Source: an uncultured Oscillospiraceae bacterium
Lineage (GTDB): Bacteria > Bacillota > Clostridia > Oscillospirales > Ruminococcaceae
Reading direction: 5' to 3'
Length of the DNA stretch: 23,520 bases
NCBI GenBank assembly: GCA_900547385.1
Contig: URGQ01000022.1
Coordinates: 1-23,520 of the forward strand
A model generated the notes under the pieces. The model was not told the origin of the DNA and did no database searches. It was given only the letters and a program-made list of their open reading frames with translations. Positions 1-7,332 of this stretch are shown here, in pieces (position 1 is the first letter of the stretch; every line of letters begins with the position of its first letter). The position numbers and the translations under genes are program-made.

Positions 1-94
1 GGTCAAACAGGGGCGCCGGTTTTGCTTTTCGAAAAGCTCACTCATCTCAGCAGACTTCATCGGGCAATTTGGGGGTCTGCTTTAAGAGGGAACC

Positions 95-130
95 TGCCTC
101 CCAACAGTACCTTGAAAATTGAATATTGAT
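95..130 (+). other. rRNA-leader/spacer-like box (orphan)
   Basis: The stretch around 105-125 reads CCTTGAAAATTGAATA, which resembles the conserved box found in Firmicutes rRNA leaders and 16S-23S spacers. It is preceded at about 50-92 by a hairpin with arms AGCAGAC and GTCTGCT. No rRNA gene follows within the window, so this may be the tail of an rRNA or tRNA locus lying to the left, or chance similarity. Only motif resemblance supports it. Confidence 0.25.
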
Positions 131-136
131 CTGCGC

Positions 137-172
137 AAAAAAGAACGGAGAGAAGCTCGCGACTTCCCTCCG
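137..172 (-). terminator. Intrinsic terminator of the PF06541-type gene
   Basis: On the minus strand a hairpin with arms CGGAGGGAAG and CTTCTCTCCG (one mismatch, loop TCGCGAG) is followed directly by TTCTTTTTT. It lies 10 bases beyond the stop codon of the membrane protein gene, so it very probably ends that transcript. Confidence 0.75.
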
Positions 173-182
173 GTAAAAAGGC

Positions 183-962
183 TTATTCTGCTTTGGCGGT
201 GCTGCTGGTGCCGTCCTCTCCGTGCAGGATGCGGTCCAGCTCCTCCCGGCGGGCCCGGCGGTAATCGTAGTACTGCTGCAGCTTTTCCCGCAGCGGGATC
301 TCGGTATGCAGGGCCAGGAAAAAGTGCCGGCGGCCGTTTTCCCGGCCGGCCTTAAAGTAGGCCTTCAGCTCCTCATAGCGGACCACCACATTCTTCTCGC
401 GGGCGAAGGTCCTTATCTTGACCATGAGGTGGGTGGAATAGACGAAATCAATGGCGAAAACGCCGAAAAACACGCCGATGACAAAGGAAAACGCCAAATT
501 GCGGGAAAGCCAATCCAGTGCCCGCAAAATGTAAGGATCCACAAAGAAATAATAGGCCGCGCCCATCACTGCCCAAATGACTGAAAACAGGGGGCAAATA
601 AGACCATTCACATTGCCCCAGCGGCGGCTGTAATCCCACAGACGGGCATTCATCACCTTCAGCAGCAGGATGCCGGCAATGTACTCGATGGCGGTCATGG
701 CGGCGGCCATCAGCACCAGCATGGCAATGTGGTTCCACACAGGGTTGGCGATCTGGCGGCTTTCCGAAAGGCGGGAAACCAGGTACAGGATGCAAAGCCC
801 GGTGCCGTACAGCGGCACATACGGCCCCACCATAAAGCCGGGATTGATCCACTTGCGCTCGGGATTATTGCCGGAAATAAAGCGCCGGAAGAAAAGCTCC
901 AGCACCCAGCCCAGCGAAGAACCGATATAGAACAAAAAAGCCAGCTTCAAGAAGGTATTCAT
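183..962 (-). CDS. Putative ABC-transporter-type membrane protein (PF06541-like)
   Basis: A 259-residue polytopic membrane protein. It begins with a hydrophobic segment carrying SLGWVLELFFRR, followed by NPERKWINPGFMVGPYVPLYGTG-type residues. That opening, with the G-W-x-x-E and G-P-x-x-P-x-Y-G pattern, is typical of the PF06541 family, annotated as putative ABC-transporter type IV permeases of unknown substrate. About five to six membrane segments can be seen over residues 1-190. The last 70 residues are charged and probably cytoplasmic. The start is fixed by GGAGGG seven bases before ATG. It has its own promoter (1010-1038) and terminator (137-172), so it is probably monocistronic. No ATP-binding subunit lies next to it, so an ABC transport role is not demonstrated here. 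Confidence 0.75.
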   Translation of the reverse strand: MNTFLKLAFLFYIGSSLGWVLELFFRRFISGNNPERKWINPGFMVGPYVPLYGTGLCILYLVSRLSESRQIANPVWNHIAMLVLMAAAMTAIEYIAGILLLKVMNARLWDYSRRWGNVNGLICPLFSVIWAVMGAAYYFFVDPYILRALDWLSRNLAFSFVIGVFFGVFAIDFVYSTHLMVKIRTFAREKNVVVRYEELKAYFKAGRENGRRHFFLALHTEIPLREKLQQYYDYRRARREELDRILHGEDGTSSTAKAE

Positions 963-1009
963 AAGGCCCTCCGGTCACGGTTTTTGGCGGCCATGCCGCG
1001 CTGGGGAAA

Positions 1010-1038
1010 ATTATATCACATCTTCGGCCGGGGTTCAA
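1010..1038 (-). promoter_or_regulatory. Sigma-A promoter of the PF06541-type gene
   Basis: Minus strand: TTGAAC (1038-1033), 17-base spacer, TATAAT (1015-1010), with a TG one base before the -10 (extended -10). Transcription would start about 40 bases before the ATG at 962. Confidence 0.75.
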
Positions 1039-1057
1039 CTCACACATGGGATAGAAT

Positions 1058-1094
1058 GGGGGCAGCGGCAGGTTTTGAACCTACTGCTGCCCCC
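1058..1094 (-). terminator. Hairpin terminator after the surface protein gene
   Basis: Long imperfect hairpin with arms GGGGGCAGC and GCTGCCCCC, continuing inward through AGGTT/AACCT. It lies 25 bases past the stop codon of the secreted protein gene. The following minus-strand sequence (ATTCTATCC) has a poor T-tract, so this is a probable rather than certain terminator. Confidence 0.55.
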
Positions 1095-1118
1095 GGAGAG
1101 GTAAGTGAGGATGGCTGT

Positions 1119-2882
1119 TTAGAAGCGGCGGGTGCCTGCATACAGGCACAGAGCCGCAAGCGCCAGCAGAGCCAAGCCGGGCAGCGGCTGGCCCACATGG
1201 GCCGCGCCGGTATTGGGGTTGCTGGCGGGGGTGCTTTCACCGGACTGGGAGGGAGTGATGATCACCACACCGCTGCCGCTTTCGGTCCACAGGATGATGG
1301 AGCCGGTAATGGATTCGTAGTTATCAAGCCACGGGGTGAATTTCCAGGTGTAGGCCTTGTCTTTTTCTACGGGAACAGTGCTGGGGTCAAGTTCATCCGT
1401 TTCCCCTACCCACATTACAGTGCCGGGCACAGAGAATGCATTATTATCGGCATTGAGGTGGGCATCGGCCAGGGTCTTGCCGCTGGAGGTGATGGGGGTG
1501 TAATTGGGAGTGCCGGTGGGGGTAATTTTGGTGAGGGTGATGTTTACGGTAACGGTGGCATCCTCGTGGTTCTTAGAATAGGTCTGATCATTATATCCAA
1601 CTGTTATGGTTATTGTAATGGTTTTGCCTACGCTCAAGCCTTCAGCCAATTGATAAGTAATGGCGCCATTAGATTCAAACACGCTCCAGCCAGTAGCCAG
1701 GCTGCCTTCGGGAGAATAAGTTCCCGTGTGGAAACGCAGCGTTCCTGCATCCTTTGCCAGTTTGTTCAGATCTGTGCCAATGTAATCATAGATATTGATG
1801 GTCTTGCTGGCGGTGTCATTGTAGACCTGGTTTACATTGATGGTGCCCAGTTGGGGGCCATCCGCCTTGGCAATGGTCACTTTGACTTTCTCGCTGGTGA
1901 GGGAGTAGGTGCCAACGGTGGCTGTGCAGCAGTAATCATAGTTCCCCGCATTCAGGCCGGTTTCCACTGTATAGGTTTGGGCAGTAGCATTATCAATCGC
2001 GGTTTTCTTGCTGCCGTTTACCTTGTACCACTGGTAGGTCACACCGGTCACATTGTCCGGGGTAATGGCCGCGGTAAGAACAGGAGCCTGTTCGGCGGTG
2101 TAGCAATATTTGGCGTTGTTATGGTGGGCCATTACGGATGCCGTGACACTCTTGATGGGGGCCTGCTGAACGGATATTCCGTTTGCAGTCTGAACGGCAT
2201 AGTAACCCGGAGCCAACAGGTCATTTACGCTCTTTCCCGCTGGCGGGGTAATGGTACCATAGGTGCCGCCGGAGAGCTGTACGGTGCCGCCGTTGACGGT
2301 GAGCTTTTCGATGGTGAGCAGTTCATTGCCAGTGACATTCAAGGTGCCGCCGTTGACCTCGATCTCGGAGATAGTTGATGCAAACATATCTCTATCTTCT
2401 GCAGGATTAAGATACAATTCCAAAGTGCCGGACTGTACGGTAATTTTTCCAGTAGCCTTGTAGCCTGCCATATGAATTTTAAGAGGCTCACCATTGGCAT
2501 TATTTAGCGTGACATTTTCTGTAATGTCAGTAATGGGATAATATTTTGAGCTGCCTACATGGCTAAATGCTTTTTCCCATGTAGTGACGCATCTTCCCCC
2601 CGTCCAATCATTAAGCGAAACCGCCAAGTCTAATCCACAGATCTCGCACTTGCCTTTAGTTGTTCCCTCTCTGTGTATGCAATCGGTAGGCGTTATTTTT
2701 TGGGGGCAATTCTTGCATTGCTGGATATGTCTTTGCCCCTCTTCGTCATCTATATACTTCCAGTCTGCGTGCGTGCAGGTTTCGTCCCCGTTTGTACCTG
2801 TCTCCTCGGCCCACGCGGCGGCGGGCAGCAGGGTAAGGCACAGCGCCAGGGCCAGCAGAATGCTGAATACTCTTTTCTTCAT
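1119..2882 (-). CDS. Secreted cell-wall-anchored surface protein (NPNTG motif)
   Basis: A 587-residue exported protein of unknown role. The chosen ATG follows GGAGG by five bases and opens a classical signal peptide (KKR, a hydrophobic core rich in Leu/Ala, then AWA-EE near residue 25). After it come two C-x-H...C-x2-C clusters (about residues 33-80), as in many Firmicutes surface proteins. Next are Gly/Thr/Val-rich beta repeats (NGGTL, NGGTVQ, about 140-230), then Ig-like segments (TYQWYKVNG with a TYTVETGLNAGNYDY-type end, about 270-350). The C-terminus has a Ser/Pro spacer, NPNTGA at residues 555-560, a hydrophobic helix and TRRF, which is a sortase sorting signal of NPxTG type. It lies 50 bases downstream of the LuxR regulator on the same strand, so co-transcription is possible. 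Adhesion or matrix binding is only a guess. Confidence 0.8.
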   Translation of the reverse strand: MKKRVFSILLALALCLTLLPAAAWAEETGTNGDETCTHADWKYIDDEEGQRHIQQCKNCPQKITPTDCIHREGTTKGKCEICGLDLAVSLNDWTGGRCVTTWEKAFSHVGSSKYYPITDITENVTLNNANGEPLKIHMAGYKATGKITVQSGTLELYLNPAEDRDMFASTISEIEVNGGTLNVTGNELLTIEKLTVNGGTVQLSGGTYGTITPPAGKSVNDLLAPGYYAVQTANGISVQQAPIKSVTASVMAHHNNAKYCYTAEQAPVLTAAITPDNVTGVTYQWYKVNGSKKTAIDNATAQTYTVETGLNAGNYDYCCTATVGTYSLTSEKVKVTIAKADGPQLGTINVNQVYNDTASKTINIYDYIGTDLNKLAKDAGTLRFHTGTYSPEGSLATGWSVFESNGAITYQLAEGLSVGKTITITITVGYNDQTYSKNHEDATVTVNITLTKITPTGTPNYTPITSSGKTLADAHLNADNNAFSVPGTVMWVGETDELDPSTVPVEKDKAYTWKFTPWLDNYESITGSIILWTESGSGVVIITPSQSGESTPASNPNTGAAHVGQPLPGLALLALAALCLYAGTRRF

Positions 2883-2932
2883 AAGTTCCTCCAGAATTAC
2901 AGTTTTTTGTTTCCACAGTTCCATTTTTTCTA

Positions 2933-5287
2933 TTATTCTACCAGCCACAGGCGGCGGGCGGCGGTTTTGGCCTCGCTGCGGCGGCTGACATTCAACTTGG
3001 TGAGGATATGGCTGACATGGGTTTTTACCGTGGGCAGCTTGATATCCAGGATACGGCCGATCTCGGCATTGCTTTTATCGGCGCACAGCAGGCGCAGCAC
3101 CTGCAGCTCGGCGGCGGTCATTTCCTCGCCGGGGGGCAGCGGCGGCTCCAAAAAGTAGGGATACCGGGCGGCCTGCACCCGGGCAAAGGCCACCACCTGC
3201 CGGTACCAGCTCTCTTCCTCCGGGACGGGCAGGGCCTGCAGCAGGGGCAGCAGGGCGGCGCCGCAGCAGCTTACCGGGCGGATGAACCCCAACCCGGCGG
3301 CAATATGCAGGGCATCGGTAAGGCTTTGCCGCCAGGCTTCGTCCTTTAGCCGGTACTGGGCCACGGCCCGCAATAGCAGCAGGGTGGTGTGATCCATCTT
3401 CCGCTGGCAGGCGATGCAGTAGGGCTCCAGCGGAGCCAGGGTAAGCAGGGCGGCCTGCGGCCGGCCCTGAGCAAGCTCCGCCATGGCCTGAGTAAAGTAC
3501 TGGTAGCGCTTCATGATATTGATGCTGAGGGGGTCGCGCGGGGCCTTTTCCCGGTACCAGCTATCTACGGCATCGGTATCGCCAGTCCGCAGGTCAACGC
3601 GGCACAGCATGGCATCGATATTGGGCAAAAATCGGCTTTGGCCGCCTTCCGCGAAGCGCTGCCGCAGGCTTTCCAGCGTCCTGCGGGCATCCTGGGAGTG
3701 GCCGGCCGCCAACTGGCTGCGGGCCAGCAGGCCCACCGCGGCGAATTCAATATCCGGGGTGCCGTCCCGCTGGATCTCTCCCAGACGGGACATAAGGGAG
3801 AGCATGCGCGCGGTGATATCTTCGCCTTTTTCAAACTTGCTTTCGGCCACGGCGCAATCCGGCAGGCCCACGCCATCCCGGCCCAGAATGGCCTCCACCG
3901 GGGTGCGGATGGTCTGGTAAAGGAGATCATCCCGGCGGCTCCATTCGCTGAAGTCCTTGCCGCCGTTCATAATGCTGGGCAGGGCGCTGGTGACCGAAAA
4001 GGCCGGCAGGGTCACTTCCTTATTGACCAGCAGGCGGTAGGCCGCGGGGATGATGGCGGTGAGATCGGTGACGCCGCGCTGCGGCAGGGAGATATCCAAC
4101 CAGGCCAGCCGGCCCCGGGCCTGCCGCCCGGCCGCGTCGCTTTTGGTGCGGCTGCGGGCAAACTGAGAAAGCTCCCGGTACCAGCGCTCGCTGCCCTCAT
4201 AATCGGCCGCCAGGGCGCACAGCATACTCATGCCCTGCATCAGCGCCGGGGAGGCGGCGATCTCCTGCTCCGGCAGGCTGCGGTAGTATTTTTCCATCTC
4301 GCTGTAATGGCCCATGCCGGGATGAAGCTCGGCATTGCGCACCAGAAGCTCGGAGACCTTGGAATGATCCCCTGCCATGGTGTAGCACTCCAGCGCATGG
4401 CTGTAATCCTCTTTCAGCTCGTAGTAGAGGCCGCCGCGGCCCAGAACGGTGCGGCGCTTTTCCTCGCTGTATTCCCGGTCCATCTCCCACAGCAAAAAAG
4501 TGCGGAACTGTGCCCAGAAGCGGAACTGATTGACGCCGGCCGGGCGCAGCATGGTGGTATTCTGCTGCAGCCAGCCCAGCCGCTCCCCGGCACGGGGGTC
4601 TCCGCTTACCATGCGGGCCAGCTCGACATCGAAGCTCTCGAAAGGCGCCAGCTCCAGCAAAAAGCGGCGGATGGGCAGATCGAACCGGCGATAAACGGCG
4701 GTTTCGAAGTAGAAAAAGACCTCGTGGTAGCACTGGGCCACCAGCTCCGGGCTGTAGGGGCGGCCATCGGCCATGCAGTGGGCTGTTACCGCCACCCCCA
4801 GCGGGTAGCCGCTGGTCTCCCGCAGGATCTCGGTGATCACCGATTCCCCGACCGGGGTGCCCTGCCGATGAAACAGTGTCCGGATATCCTCCCGATCCCA
4901 GAGCAGGGCATTGGTATCCAGCACCGCCATGAGGCCGGCATACTGGAAGGCCATGAGCCAGCCCGGCACCGCCCCGCGGGAAAGCAGGACGAACCGGCGG
5001 TCGCTGTACTCCCGGATGAGCTGGCACAAGGCCTGCCGGTCCGCTTCTTCGGTCATCTGCTGCAGGTCGTCTATCAGCAGTACCTCCCAGCCCTCGTCAT
5101 CGGCAGGCAGAGCAAAGCCGGGCTCTCCGGCATGGAGAGAAAGGACCTGACAGCCGGAAAGCAGCGCGCGGGCCAGGGTGCTTTTTCCGCAGCCGCAGGG
5201 CGCACTGAAAAACAGCACCCTGCCCCGTGCCATGAATTTATCGTACTGTTCCCGGGCCAAAGGCCGGATGAGCACATTTTTTGCCAT
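2933..5287 (-). CDS. LuxR-family (LAL/MalT-like) transcriptional regulator with ATPase domain
   Basis: A 784-residue regulator of the large ATP-binding LuxR type. The N-terminus has a P-loop SAPCGCGKST (residues 28-37) and a Walker B VLLIDD (about 69-74), the STAND/MalT-like nucleotide switch. A long helical middle (about 280-710) resembles TPR-type repeats that usually sense an inducer. The last 64 residues form a LuxR/GerE helix-turn-helix (LTAAELQVLRLL-type start corrupted to MTAAELQ, then NAEIGRIL and TVKTHVSHIL). The start at 5287 was chosen over longer in-frame extension because GGGAGGG lies five bases before this ATG, and because the upstream region holds the promoter and two hairpins. 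The target is unknown; the adjacent surface protein gene and the divergent permease cluster are candidates. Confidence 0.85.
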   Translation of the reverse strand: MAKNVLIRPLAREQYDKFMARGRVLFFSAPCGCGKSTLARALLSGCQVLSLHAGEPGFALPADDEGWEVLLIDDLQQMTEEADRQALCQLIREYSDRRFVLLSRGAVPGWLMAFQYAGLMAVLDTNALLWDREDIRTLFHRQGTPVGESVITEILRETSGYPLGVAVTAHCMADGRPYSPELVAQCYHEVFFYFETAVYRRFDLPIRRFLLELAPFESFDVELARMVSGDPRAGERLGWLQQNTTMLRPAGVNQFRFWAQFRTFLLWEMDREYSEEKRRTVLGRGGLYYELKEDYSHALECYTMAGDHSKVSELLVRNAELHPGMGHYSEMEKYYRSLPEQEIAASPALMQGMSMLCALAADYEGSERWYRELSQFARSRTKSDAAGRQARGRLAWLDISLPQRGVTDLTAIIPAAYRLLVNKEVTLPAFSVTSALPSIMNGGKDFSEWSRRDDLLYQTIRTPVEAILGRDGVGLPDCAVAESKFEKGEDITARMLSLMSRLGEIQRDGTPDIEFAAVGLLARSQLAAGHSQDARRTLESLRQRFAEGGQSRFLPNIDAMLCRVDLRTGDTDAVDSWYREKAPRDPLSINIMKRYQYFTQAMAELAQGRPQAALLTLAPLEPYCIACQRKMDHTTLLLLRAVAQYRLKDEAWRQSLTDALHIAAGLGFIRPVSCCGAALLPLLQALPVPEEESWYRQVVAFARVQAARYPYFLEPPLPPGEEMTAAELQVLRLLCADKSNAEIGRILDIKLPTVKTHVSHILTKLNVSRRSEAKTAARRLWLVE

Positions 5288-5310
5288 GCCGTCCCTCCCT
5301 GTGCAGCGGC

Positions 5311-5358
5311 CTGCTCCCGCGGGGCCCCGCGGGAGCAGAAAAGGGGCACGCCCCTTTT
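5311..5358 (-). repeat. Two adjacent palindromes in the LuxR gene leader
   Basis: 5311-5338 is a perfect 28-base palindrome with arms CTGCTCCCGCGGGG. It abuts 5339-5358, an inverted repeat with arms AAAAGGGGC and GCCCCTTTT around two bases. Both lie between the promoter (5406-5434) and the ribosome site of the LuxR gene, so they would be in its 5' untranslated RNA. Neither has a T-tract in the sense direction, so they are not simple terminators. A protein-binding site, cruciform or RNA structure affecting translation are possible roles. Confidence 0.7.
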
Positions 5359-5405
5359 GGAAATAATAAATATGATGCATCGGCGGAATTTCCTGCCTTA
5401 GTGAT

Positions 5406-5434
5406 ATTTTATCAGCCATTGCCGCCGGTGTAAA
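5406..5434 (-). promoter_or_regulatory. Sigma-A promoter of the LuxR regulator gene
   Basis: Minus strand: TTTACA (5434-5429), 17-base spacer, TAAAAT (5411-5406), with TG in the extended -10 position. Predicted start near 5399 gives a leader of about 110 bases containing the two palindromes. Confidence 0.7.
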
Positions 5435-5588
5435 TCATCCCAAAGTATGAGAAAATACATTTTTTGCGGGGGATGAGGCACTCCCACAGGGGAGAGCCAT
5501 GCCGCCAATCAGGTCAGCGGGGTGGCGGGAGGACCTTCCATATAGGGACGGAAGCGAATTCCATGCCAAAGTTGCAACAGTGCGTGCG

Positions 5589-5650
5589 GATTGTGCAATT
5601 GACTTTATACACAAGGCTTTCTAAAATAAAAAGTGTAGATTGTGCACAAT
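5589..5650 (+). promoter_or_regulatory. Promoter and paired operator of the permease gene
   Basis: TTGACT (5599-5604), 17 bases, TAAAAT (5622-5627) form a near-consensus sigma-A promoter reading into the leader ORF and permease. A perfect palindrome ATTGTGCACAAT (5639-5650) lies just after the predicted start. A related half, GATTGTGCA (5589-5597), touches the -35 box. The two GATTGTGCA copies are in the same direction, 49 bases apart. This arrangement suits a repressor or dual operator. Which regulator binds, the LysR or the LuxR protein nearby or another, cannot be told. Confidence 0.7.
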
Positions 5651-5736
5651 TTATTATGGAATCCGTTTTCGGATCGCGACCGAAGGCGGCAGATCACCGT
5701 TCACCTGAGAATAAAAATTACAGAAGGGAGGATCGC

Positions 5737-5778
5737 ATGCAAAGCTCCGTGCTTAGCCTTGCATGTGAACTACTATGA
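5737..5778 (+). CDS. Short leader ORF (13 residues) overlapping the permease start
   Basis: ATG at 5737 follows a strong ribosome site (AGAAGGGAGG, five bases spacing) and encodes MQSSVLSLACELL. Its stop TGA overlaps the permease ATG as ATGA (5775-5778). The permease start itself has no recognisable ribosome site, so translation of the permease probably depends on reinitiation after this ORF. The peptide has no known relatives that I recognise, and the coupling is inferred from the sequence layout. Confidence 0.55.
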   Translation: MQSSVLSLACELL

Positions 5779-7250
5779 CAAAGTCAGCTGTCCAAAAGCG
5801 TGAATGGCCGATCATTTTGATCGCGTTCCTCTTTATGTTCTTTTTCGGCCGGATTCTGGGCCCGTTCTCCGTGGTTACACAGGTCGGCTCCAATGCCCTG
5901 GGCGTATTTATCGGCGTTATTCTGCTTACAGTATTCACTTCCCAGTCCACCCTAGCTGCTATCCTGGGTATTATCGCCATGGTATACAGCGGCTTTTTGA
6001 CATCCTCCGCCGCTGTTTCCAGTTGGATGGGCGGTTCTACCGTCCCCCAGCTGATCTTTGTATCTGCGCTGTGCGTGGCGCTCAAGGAAGCCGGCGTGAT
6101 CGATGTGCTGGTGCGCAAGCTGCTTAGCATCAAGGCGCTTCGAGGACGCCCGGTCGCGCTGCTGTTCTCGCTGTTCTTCTCCAGCTTTATCGTTTCCATG
6201 TTCATCGGGTTTATCCCCACCGCGCTGCTGTACTTCGGCATTTATGAGTCCATCCGGGATGTGTGCGGCTATGATAAGCAGGACAGATTCTGCAAATTCA
6301 TGCTGCTGGGCATCTACCTGGGCTGCATGGGTAATTTCTGCTTCCCCTTCAAGGGCATTGCCCTTACCATTTACACCCTTATCAATACCAGCATGCAGGG
6401 CTTTGGACTGAGCATCAATATGTTCACCTATATGTTCGTGTGCATCCTGGTCAATCTGGTATGGCTGTGCATCCTGGCCTTTATGATCCCCGGTGTATTT
6501 AAGTGCAATGTTGCCCCGCTGAAGGAGCTGGATATTGAAAATGTAGAGGCGCTGCGCAACATTCCCAAGAAATTTAATAAGCGCCAGAAGCTCATTCTCA
6601 CCATCTTCTGCCTGTCCTTCCTGTATATCATCGTGATCCCGCTGCTGCCGAAGGACTTCCCCGGAAGCGCTGTTCTGGCTCCTATCGGCACTACCCTCAT
6701 TTTCCTGCTGGCGCTGGGCATTCTGGGGCTTATCAAAGTAGACGGAAAGCCGCTGGCCAACCCCATGAAGCTGCTGAGTGAAGGCACCCTGTGGAATGTG
6801 GTGTGCATCGTTGGCTGCTTCACCTTCCTAGGCAATGCCATGGCTTCCGCTGATTTGGGCATTCGCGACTGGATCATCTCCCTGCTTAAACCCGTATTCG
6901 GCAATATGCCGCTGCCGCTGCTGCTGCTTCTCCTTACTATTGTTATCACCATCATCACCAACATCTGCAACGGCACCCCCCTTACCCTGTTGGGCAACGC
7001 GGCCATCATGCCTTTTGTATGCCAGATGCAGCTGGACACCGGGATCAGCGCATCTGTTACCGCCGCGACGCTGAGCCTGTGCGCCAACATGGCCTTCTTG
7101 ACCTATGCAGGTACCATCTACGCCGCGCTGCTGCTGGACCGTGATGAGATAGACAACCGCTTTATTTGGCACGATGCCATCAAGGTGATTCCTGTTTATA
7201 TCATTGTGGTTTATGTGATTGCCCTTGGCTGCAGCTACATTCTGCCCTAA
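5775..7250 (+). CDS. SLC13-like anion permease (ion transporter superfamily)
   Basis: A 491-residue integral membrane protein with about 11-12 hydrophobic segments across its length. A charged loop near residues 245-275 (KELDIENVEAL to KKFNKRQK) separates two halves. The layout, length and helical-hairpin-like stretches (STVPQLIF around residue 93; ICNGTPLTLLGNAA around 394-407) fit the SLC13/DASS and ArsB-NhaD-like ion transporters, which import dicarboxylates, sulfate or related anions with sodium or protons. The exact substrate is unknown. It starts inside the stop codon of a leader ORF and is followed 82 bases later by an FAD oxidoreductase and then a LysR gene, so its substrate is probably the ligand or redox substrate of that locus. 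Family assignment is by overall pattern, not by a decisive motif. Confidence 0.7.
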   Translation: MTKSAVQKREWPIILIAFLFMFFFGRILGPFSVVTQVGSNALGVFIGVILLTVFTSQSTLAAILGIIAMVYSGFLTSSAAVSSWMGGSTVPQLIFVSALCVALKEAGVIDVLVRKLLSIKALRGRPVALLFSLFFSSFIVSMFIGFIPTALLYFGIYESIRDVCGYDKQDRFCKFMLLGIYLGCMGNFCFPFKGIALTIYTLINTSMQGFGLSINMFTYMFVCILVNLVWLCILAFMIPGVFKCNVAPLKELDIENVEALRNIPKKFNKRQKLILTIFCLSFLYIIVIPLLPKDFPGSAVLAPIGTTLIFLLALGILGLIKVDGKPLANPMKLLSEGTLWNVVCIVGCFTFLGNAMASADLGIRDWIISLLKPVFGNMPLPLLLLLLTIVITIITNICNGTPLTLLGNAAIMPFVCQMQLDTGISASVTAATLSLCANMAFLTYAGTIYAALLLDRDEIDNRFIWHDAIKVIPVYIIVVYVIALGCSYILP

Positions 7251-7297
7251 CCGGCTTTTCCGGGACGATATGGCCTGTTCCCTTCTTCCCGCGCATC

Positions 7298-7306
7298 TGC
7301 TATAAT
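7298..7306 (+). promoter_or_regulatory. Extended -10 promoter of the FAD oxidoreductase gene
   Basis: TGCTATAAT at 7298-7306 is a perfect extended -10 element, about 26 bases before the oxidoreductase ATG. No good -35 box is seen (TTCCCT-like at 7278-7283), which extended -10 promoters tolerate. It implies the oxidoreductase and LysR genes can be expressed apart from the permease. Confidence 0.6.
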
Positions 7307-7332
7307 ACACTAAGAAACGAGGCATACCATCA

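Noticed and set aside
729..2378. Long plus-strand open frame (549 codons)
   Set aside because: It lies antisense to the membrane and surface protein genes, is Gly/Val/His-biased without domains, and has no ribosome site. It is a by-product of the GC-rich codon pattern.
3389..5401. Long plus-strand open frame (670 codons) opposite the LuxR gene
   Set aside because: Fully antisense to a gene with clear P-loop and HTH motifs; low-complexity Gln/Ala/His composition.
5499..5624. 41-codon plus-strand frame with a GGGGAG site before the permease promoter
   Set aside because: Its end overlaps the -10 box of the permease promoter and the peptide has no protein-like pattern. Conservation could rescue it, but the sequence alone does not.
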